Of a stretch of DNA of 64,000 bases, positions 58,485 to 64,000 are shown one piece after another; the first letter of the stretch is position 1, and each line of letters begins with the position of its first letter. Both the position numbers and the translations under genes were made by a program. Under the pieces are notes generated by a model. The model worked only from the letters and a program-made list of their open reading frames with translations. It did no database searches and was not told where the DNA came from. The DNA lies in the NCBI RefSeq assembly GCF_001593285.1, contig NZ_CP012529.1, positions 1 through 64,000 of the forward strand. Reading direction: 5' to 3'. Source of the stretch: Psychrobacter sp. P2G3. Its GTDB lineage: Bacteria > Pseudomonadota > Gammaproteobacteria > Pseudomonadales > Moraxellaceae.

Positions 58485-60518
58485 ATGATCGAATTTAAAG
58501 ACGTTGGTGTTCGCCGTGATGGTCGTGAATTGTTTGCAGGGGCAAGCTTTCAGCTACATCCGGGCCACAAAGTTGGCTTGACGGGCAACAACGGCACTGG
58601 TAAATCGACCTTGTTTGCCTTATTACTGACGCGGATGGGCACTGGCGATACCGAGGTTACCCTTGATAGGGGCGAAGTGAACATTCCTGATAGCTGGCAT
58701 GTGGCGCATATGGCGCAGGAAGTGGGCGCGAGTGCACAAACGGCGATTGATTATGTATTAAGTGGTGACGAGCAGTGGTATGAGATTAACGCTGCTTTAA
58801 ACGATTTGAGCAGTGTCAGTGATGAGCAGATTGGAGTGTTGCATCAGCAGTTTGATGAAATTGATGGCTATCGTACGCCGACCAAAGCGGCGCAAATCAT
58901 GGCGGGTCTGGGCTTTAATACGAGCCAACACGAGCTACCCGTAGAAGGGTTTTCGGGTGGTTGGCGTATGCGTTTAAACCTCGCCAAAACCTTGATGAGC
59001 CGTGCAGACTTAATGCTACTCGATGAGCCAACCAACCATTTGGACTTGGATGCCATTCTGTGGCTTGAGACTTGGATTAATGCCTTTACCGGTCTGGTCA
59101 TCGTTATCTCACATGATCAAACCTTCTTGGACAATACTGTCGGTCATATCTTGCACGTTGAGCAGCAAAAAATCACCCTTTATACGGGTAACTATCAGCA
59201 GTTTATCCGTACCCGTCATGAGCGTATGGCGCAGCAGCAACAAGCGTTTGAGAAGCAAGAAGCAACCAAAGCACATTTGGATGACTTTATTCGTCGCTTC
59301 CGTGCTAAGGCCAGTAAAGCCAAGCAAGCACAGAGCCGTATCAAGCAGCTTGAGCGTATGGCAGAACTATCACCGATGATGGCGGATAATCCATTTTCGT
59401 TCCGCTTTTACGAGCCAGCGAATATGAGCTCGCCATTGATTGAGCTAACCGATGCCGATATTGGTTATAGCGATACGCCACTACTTTATAATGCCAATGT
59501 GCAAGTGACCCCTGATACGCGTATCGGACTATTAGGCATGAATGGCGCGGGTAAATCGACTTTGGTTAAAGCCTTGGTCGGTGAGCTGGGTGTATTAAAA
59601 GGCAGTTATAACGTTTCAGATACGCTGAAACTTGGCTACTTTAATCAGCATCAAATGGATATCCTTGACCCTAAGGCAACCCCAATCGAGATGTTACGTC
59701 GTTTAGCAGGTAAAACGTCCGATGCGATGCTGCGCTCGTTTTTAGGTAGCTTTGATTTCCGTGGCGACCGTATCGATACCATCAGTGAGCTATTTTCAGG
59801 TGGCGAGCGCGCCCGTCTGACACTGGCTTTGATTGTCTGGCAACGTCCGAACGTCCTGGTACTTGATGAGCCAACCAACCATTTAGACTTACAAATGCGC
59901 CAAGCATTGACCATTGCCTTGCAAGGCTTTGAAGGGGCAGTGGTACTGGTCTCGCATGATCGCGAGTTGATTGCTAACGTCTGTGATGAGTTATATCTGG
60001 TCCATGATGGTCAAATCGATGAATTCGATGGTGATATTAGTGATTATGGTAAGTGGTTAGCAGAAAAACGCAAACAAGAAAATTCGTCAGATAAAGGCAG
60101 TAGTAAGAAAAAGAACAAAAAAGCCAATAAGAAGTTTGTTTCACGTGAAACGAACGACAGTCGAGCAACGAGCCAAGTAAACAATAAAACATCTACTGCG
60201 CCAGCAAACACTAAAGCGGTTCAGCCTGCGCTTAGTAAAGATGCGCAGCGCAAGATGGCAGCTGAGCAACGCAAGCTAACGGCACCGATTCGCCGTGAGA
60301 TTGAAAATACAGAAAAAGCATTAGCTAAGATTGATGGACAGCTAGTTATGCTCGAAGAAAAGCTTGCTGACACCACCCTTTATGAAGAAAGTCGCAAGTC
60401 TGATTTGCTTGTTTTACTGAATGAGCAGACTGCGCTACAGCAGCAGCATAGCGATAATGAAGAAAAGTTATTGCTGTCGATGACGACGCTAGAAGAGATG
60501 GAAGCCAGTTTTGACTAG
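58485..60518 (+). CDS. ABC-F family ribosome-associated ATPase (YheS-like)
   Basis: ABC-F proteins act on stalled or starting ribosomes. Two ATP-binding cassettes are seen: Walker A GNNGTGKST with signature FSGGWRMRL and LLDEPTNHLDLDAILWL, and GMNGAGKST with FSGGERARL and VLDEPTNHLDLQMRQAL. The linker between them (RAKASKAKQAQSRIKQLERM) is the usual ABC-F helix pair. The order and linker fit YheS best. A Lys/Ser/Thr-rich, variable linker (about 530-595) precedes a C-terminal coiled coil; a parS core lies in that linker's DNA. 677 residues is close to E. coli YheS (637). Confidence 0.9.
   Translation: MIEFKDVGVRRDGRELFAGASFQLHPGHKVGLTGNNGTGKSTLFALLLTRMGTGDTEVTLDRGEVNIPDSWHVAHMAQEVGASAQTAIDYVLSGDEQWYEINAALNDLSSVSDEQIGVLHQQFDEIDGYRTPTKAAQIMAGLGFNTSQHELPVEGFSGGWRMRLNLAKTLMSRADLMLLDEPTNHLDLDAILWLETWINAFTGLVIVISHDQTFLDNTVGHILHVEQQKITLYTGNYQQFIRTRHERMAQQQQAFEKQEATKAHLDDFIRRFRAKASKAKQAQSRIKQLERMAELSPMMADNPFSFRFYEPANMSSPLIELTDADIGYSDTPLLYNANVQVTPDTRIGLLGMNGAGKSTLVKALVGELGVLKGSYNVSDTLKLGYFNQHQMDILDPKATPIEMLRRLAGKTSDAMLRSFLGSFDFRGDRIDTISELFSGGERARLTLALIVWQRPNVLVLDEPTNHLDLQMRQALTIALQGFEGAVVLVSHDRELIANVCDELYLVHDGQIDEFDGDISDYGKWLAEKRKQENSSDKGSSKKKNKKANKKFVSRETNDSRATSQVNNKTSTAPANTKAVQPALSKDAQRKMAAEQRKLTAPIRREIENTEKALAKIDGQLVMLEEKLADTTLYEESRKSDLLVLLNEQTALQQQHSDNEEKLLLSMTTLEEMEASFD
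60137..60152. promoter_or_regulatory. parS-type site inside the ABC-F gene
   Basis: TGTTTCACGTGAAACG has 15 of 16 consensus bases. It is read as F-V-S-R-E-T in a poorly conserved linker of the ABC-F protein, so protein constraint is unlikely to explain it. Confidence 0.85.
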
Positions 60519-60586
60519 ACAGCTCTAATAAGTGCGATGCGGTTGTGCACTTAAAGCTATTATTTACTTAAAATAGCAGACATAAA

Positions 60587-60616
60587 AAAAGGGAGAGCAT
60601 TAGCTCTCCCTTTTTA
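60587..60616. terminator. Bidirectional terminator ABC-F/rlpA-like
   Basis: AAAAAGGGAGAGC-ATTA-GCTCTCCCTTTTT, perfect 13-bp stem between convergent genes. Confidence 0.92.
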
Positions 60617-60621
60617 TTACA

Positions 60622-60984
60622 TTATTGTCTACGGTATTTGCCATCACCATAAGATAGTATCTTCATAGTGGTCGTACAAAGTTGACAGTTTATTTTACCA
60701 GCAGCGCCTTTAGACAAATCAAGGATTCGTCCTTTCGTAAAAGGTCCTCTATCCGTGATTTTTACTATTACGCTCTGCTTTGTCTTTTTGTTGGTCACTT
60801 CTACCTTCGTACCAAAAGGCAGCGTTTTATGCGCGGCAGTCATAGCATTCATATTAAAGATGCTTCCACTAGCGGTACGTTTACCATGAAACTTATTACC
60901 ATAATAACTGGTGTTGCCAGCAAAGACTGTGGTAGTAAGTAATAGTGATAATGTGACAACTAAAGACTTGATTAAATAAGACAT
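60622..60984 (-). CDS. RlpA-like double-psi beta-barrel protein
   Basis: Small secreted RlpA-like proteins act on peptidoglycan in some bacteria. A cleavable signal (SLVVTLSLLLTTTVFAGN) precedes the barrel with SYYGNKFHGKRTASGSIFNMNAMTAAHKTLPFGTKV and the catalytic-type Asp in KITDRGPFTKGRILDLS. 120 residues, no SPOR domain and no lipobox, so it is the short soluble form. A single Cys pair (NCQLC) lies at the C-terminus, which is unusual for RlpA. Confidence 0.85.
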   Translation of the reverse strand: MSYLIKSLVVTLSLLLTTTVFAGNTSYYGNKFHGKRTASGSIFNMNAMTAAHKTLPFGTKVEVTNKKTKQSVIVKITDRGPFTKGRILDLSKGAAGKINCQLCTTTMKILSYGDGKYRRQ

Positions 60985-61698
60985 TTAATACCTTTATGCA
61001 GTTTATAAGATAGACAGATATTTTTGCCTACGTTATTTATACTCCCTATGAGTATGAATAATAGGGAGATTTTACAAGAGTGAGCTTGTCATATTATTAC
61101 TGCTGTGTAAAAAACTCATGAGGTCAAATACCTGTTTTTTAAGAAGAAAAAGATATTTTTCAGTTAAAAAAATGATGATATAAGTATTGAAAGTAGCCTT
61201 ATAAAGATTGATTCTCATAAAGAAGTCAACAAAATACTGGAAAGATAATAATACAATGTAAATAGGTAATATATAAAGACCAGAACTATCGATATAGCAT
61301 AATTAACGTCATAAAAACCTAATTAGAAATAGCTAACATAATGTAAAAAAACCTTGCTATATTCTTACTTATTATTACAAACAAAGTGCTGAGTTGTCTT
61401 ATATCGCTTCTAAACGAGAGGGACGTGCATCCATTGCCCTCACCAAACTGACACTACGCCAACAGTTGTCAAAGAACAATGATGCCAGAATCATAGTGAC
61501 GCACGCTAATATAGTGACACACGCTAATAATGATGTTTTAAGTGATTCAGATAATACAAATGCTAGTGTCGCTTGGTATCATTACTGGTAAGACTTTGTT
61601 AGCTATGGCCGCAGGCGAAAAAATGAAATACTGACTCAGTATCCCCATATTATCTATTAACTGGATTGTTAGCAAAAAATACGATAAGGAAAAACAAC
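60985..61698. other. Intergenic region rlpA-like-cbpA
   Basis: About 710 AT-rich bases without a supported gene. An 18-base tandem duplication, ATAGTGACGCACGCTAAT and the nearly identical next unit, lies at 61493-61528. An open frame over it (from 61394) begins with TTG and has no ribosome site, so it is not annotated. Confidence 0.45.
61493..61528 (+). repeat. Two-unit 18-bp tandem repeat
   Basis: Units at 61493-61510 and 61511-61528 differ at one base (G to A at the ninth position). Confidence 0.8.
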
Positions 61699-62721
61699 AT
61701 GGCAGAGAAAAACTACTATGACATTTTAGGGGTCAAAAAAGACGCCTCAGACGCTGATATCAAGAAAAAGTATCGTAAGCTCGTTCGACAATTTCATCCA
61801 GATGTCAGTGACGATCCAGATGCTGACAATAAGATTGCTGAGATTAACAATGCTTACGAGACGCTTAGGGACAAGGACAAGCGTAGCGAGTATGACGCGA
61901 TGCTAAATAATCCATTCGCTGGACGAGGTAGTGCTGGCGGCTTCGGTGGTCAATCAGCTGGCGGTGGGCAGGGTGGTTTCCGCTGGGAAGATATGAAAGA
62001 TCAGTTCGGAGAGGGCGAAGCCTTCGGTGGTGGCGGTTTTCGCTTCGATGATATATTTTCGGCATTTGGACGTGGGGCACGTGGCTCAGCTGGTGGACAG
62101 ACAGGTAGCCGCTCTCAAAGTAGTGGCTTTGATCAATTTGGTGGTGGTTTTGGGTCGCAAGATAGCAAGGGTCAAGACCAACATGCAGAGATTACTGTGG
62201 ATTTAACCTCGGTCTATAGCGGAGACGATTATAGTATTAAGTTAAATGTCCCTGTCCGTCAGCCCAATGGCAGTGTAGATTATGAGAATAAAACCCTTAA
62301 GATTAAGATTCCTAAAGGCATCACTGATGGCAAGCAAATTCGCTTAGCAGGGCAAGGTGCTGCTGGTGGCGGTAATGGCAAAAATGGTGATTTATTCTTG
62401 AAGGTCAAAATCAATCACGCAGCTAACATTCGTATCGAAGGCGCGGACGTTTATCAAACAGTCAATATAGCGCCATGGGAAGCGGCATTGGGAGACAAAA
62501 TCAACGTCAGTACGCCAGCAGGTACACTTGGCGTGACGGTTCCTAAAAACAGCAAATCTGGTAGCAGTTTACGTCTAAAGGGTAAAGGAATTCCTGCTAA
62601 GCAAGCGGGTGATTTATATTTAACCTTAAATATCGTCAACCCTGATATCAGTAGCGAGGCTGCAACCCAAGCTTATGAGCAATTAAAGCAAGCGTTTGCC
62701 GGCACCTCAATCAGCCGTTGA
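61699..62721 (+). CDS. cbpA: Curved DNA-binding protein CbpA (DnaJ-like co-chaperone)
   Basis: CbpA is a nucleoid-associated J-domain protein that also stimulates DnaK. The J domain starts NYYDILGVKKDASDADIKKKYRKL with HPD in QFHPDVSDD. A Gly/Phe-rich linker (about 70-160) follows, then two C-terminal beta domains, and no zinc fingers, unlike DnaJ. I take the ATG at 61699, eight bases after AAGGA, over the one 11 codons upstream. Length is 340 residues. cbpM follows after 61 bases, the standard pair. A second J-protein, DnaJ, is encoded at 45201. Confidence 0.92.
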   Translation: MAEKNYYDILGVKKDASDADIKKKYRKLVRQFHPDVSDDPDADNKIAEINNAYETLRDKDKRSEYDAMLNNPFAGRGSAGGFGGQSAGGGQGGFRWEDMKDQFGEGEAFGGGGFRFDDIFSAFGRGARGSAGGQTGSRSQSSGFDQFGGGFGSQDSKGQDQHAEITVDLTSVYSGDDYSIKLNVPVRQPNGSVDYENKTLKIKIPKGITDGKQIRLAGQGAAGGGNGKNGDLFLKVKINHAANIRIEGADVYQTVNIAPWEAALGDKINVSTPAGTLGVTVPKNSKSGSSLRLKGKGIPAKQAGDLYLTLNIVNPDISSEAATQAYEQLKQAFAGTSISR

Positions 62722-62782
62722 TAGAGAGATAGGATGCTCAATTGAAGACGATGAAAATAAAGAGATAACGAGGATGATAATT

Positions 62783-63106
62783 ATGAAAAACTCGCCCGAA
62801 TTAAACGATATTGTATTGAGCTTAGATGAGCTAGTGTCTGCCTGTGGTCAAGACCATCAATGGGTACTGGCGTTGATTGAAGAAAATATCATTGAATATG
62901 ATGTACCAGAGCGCCAGCAATTCACAGGTTACCAGCTCACGACCGTGCGCCGCGCCTCACGTCTGAGTCGTGACTTTGAAGCCAGTGTGCCGGCGATTGG
63001 TTTGATACTTGAGCTGCTAGATGAAGTCGAACAATTACGTCAATTAAAACGTCAGTTAGAAGGGCAAGCACCAATCATTGAAGTAGATATTGAACATTTA
63101 AAATAG
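62783..63106 (+). CDS. cbpM: Chaperone modulatory protein CbpM
   Basis: CbpM is a MerR-like small protein that binds the CbpA J domain and inhibits it. The 107 residues show SLDELVSACGQDHQWVLALIEENII, an HTH-like helix pair, TTVRRASRLSRDFEASVPAIGLILELLDEVEQLRQLKRQL and a C-terminal helical part. Start chosen at 62783 (MKNSPELN) because GAGG stands nine bases before it; the ATG at 62774 abuts it. The open frame that reaches back into cbpA is not supported. Confidence 0.88.
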   Translation: MKNSPELNDIVLSLDELVSACGQDHQWVLALIEENIIEYDVPERQQFTGYQLTTVRRASRLSRDFEASVPAIGLILELLDEVEQLRQLKRQLEGQAPIIEVDIEHLK

Positions 63107-63134
63107 TTAGTTTGATAGTAAAAAGTAGACATAC

Positions 63135-63166
63135 AAAAAGGGCCTCAATGATGAATTGGGCCCTTT
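63135..63166. terminator. Bidirectional terminator cbpM/sstT
   Basis: AAAAGGGCC pairs with GGGCCCTTTT, with inner AAT/ATT pairing, between convergent genes. Confidence 0.85.
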
Positions 63167-63208
63167 TCTGTTTGTGAAGCTTAATTTATAAATCTGAATA
63201 TCTATCAA

Positions 63209-64000
63209 TTAACGTGAATATTTAGGATCAGCTGCTGCGGTAAATAGTACGTCAGTTGAAGAGTTTAGTGCTGTTTCTGCAGAGTCTTGAATGACACCAA
63301 TGATAAAGCCAATCGCAACCACTTGCATTGCAATGTCATTTGGAATACTAAATAGGCTCGCAGCCAATGGAATCAATAATAAAGAACCACCAGCGACACC
63401 AGATGCACCGCAAGCACTAACGGTTGCAACTAGGCTTAGTAGCAGCGCTGACGCAAACGTTACTTCGATACCTAAAGTATGCGCAGCAGCAAGCGTTAAA
63501 ACGTTAATTGTAATCGCCGCGCCTGCCATATTAATAGTCGCACCCAGTGGAATAGTTACTGAATAAGTATCTTCGTGCAGACCTAGTTTACGGGCAAGGT
63601 TCATGTTGACGGGAATGTTGGCCGCCGAACTACGCGTAAAGAATGCCGTAATCCCTGACTCGCGCAGGCAAGTAAACACTAGTGGATAAGGATTTTTGCC
63701 AGTCTTAATGAGGACGATGATAGGGTTGGCCACTAGAGCGATAAACAGCATACAACCGACCAGCACCATCAAAATACGCGCATAACCTGCTAAAGAAGCA
63801 AAACCTGTCTCGGCGACGGTATTGGCAACCAAGCCTAAGATACCAAAAGGCGCTAGGGCAATAACCCACTTCACGACTTGAGAGATGGCATCAGCAAAAT
63901 CGCCGACAACGGTACGAGCAGTATCGCTGGCTTGACGCAGGGCAAAGCCAATGATAATTGCCCATGCTAAGATACCGATATAGTTGGCTTCCGCAATAGC
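63209..64000 (-). CDS. sstT: Serine/threonine transporter SstT, partial
   Basis: SstT imports serine and threonine with Na+. Only the C-terminal part (264 codons) is in the window; the start lies beyond 64000 and the frame is open to the edge. The segments [44 protein letters not shown] helix, [17 protein letters not shown] and [20 protein letters not shown] are those of SstT rather than of the glutamate or dicarboxylate members. Final residues are AAADPKYSR. Convergent with cbpM. Confidence 0.93.
   Translation of the reverse strand, partial: AIAEANYIGILAWAIIIGFALRQASDTARTVVGDFADAISQVVKWVIALAPFGILGLVANTVAETGFASLAGYARILMVLVGCMLFIALVANPIIVLIKTGKNPYPLVFTCLRESGITAFFTRSSAANIPVNMNLARKLGLHEDTYSVTIPLGATINMAGAAITINVLTLAAAHTLGIEVTFASALLLSLVATVSACGASGVAGGSLLLIPLAASLFSIPNDIAMQVVAIGFIIGVIQDSAETALNSSTDVLFTAAADPKYSR

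Noticed and set aside
61394..61591. 65-residue open frame before cbpA
   Set aside because: TTG start, no ribosome site, no family resemblance; includes an 18-bp tandem repeat.

Overview
The window looks like the replication-origin end of a Psychrobacter-type chromosome (Moraxellaceae, Gammaproteobacteria). It opens with dnaA-dnaN-recF-gyrB. The protein set (RlmF, RsuA, YheT, YigZ, gamma-proteobacterial GshA, Mpl, YheS-type ABC-F, CbpA/CbpM, SstT) and a moderately AT-rich base composition fit that group. I saw no rRNA, tRNA or CRISPR array. The assignment is inference from protein resemblance, because no search was run.

Layout: 1-7.4 kb is the replication block. 7.6-12.4 kb carries a manganese exporter, an rRNA methylase, a LysE exporter, a crotonase and an AEC transporter. 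12.6-15.5 kb holds two related Hep/Hag-repeat surface proteins, one with a YadA anchor and one without an anchor but with a lipobox. 16-21.7 kb has a MalY/PatB lyase, a BCCT transporter with a neighbouring cupin, and guaA. 21.8-24.1 kb is a small accessory patch: an abortive-infection-like gene broken by an IS1595-type element and by two in-frame stops, plus an orphan tail-anchored protein. 24.2-34.8 kb holds two MDR oxidoreductases, a DUF2157/DUF4401/GDYXXLXY membrane operon, a racemase, a GC-rich MATE exporter, a lipoprotein hydrolase and a nitronate monooxygenase-like enzyme. 35-38.3 kb is a two-gene ATPase operon (an AAA/archaeal-type NTPase and a STAND-like NTPase-wHTH-helical-repeat protein) under three 27-bp operator-like repeats, and is the best candidate for an undescribed system. 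38.3-64 kb is mostly housekeeping: thiol/disulfide proteins, DnaJ, DapB, a decarboxylase, deformylase, Mpl, NlpE, DsbB, GshA, ErpA, ABC-F, an RlpA-like protein, CbpA/CbpM and a partial SstT.

Two layers of non-coding structure cut across the genes. First, five parS-type sites with the core GTTTCACGTGAAAC or the classical TGTTCCACGTGAAACA, plus three one-base variants, are scattered over the first 60 kb. One sits in the centre of the dnaJ terminator palindrome and several are read as codons. They imply a ParABS origin-segregation region. Second, a family of about 70-95 bp hairpin repeats with a conserved core and covarying arms occurs at four intergenic places. Most convergent gene pairs are separated by a strong intrinsic terminator.
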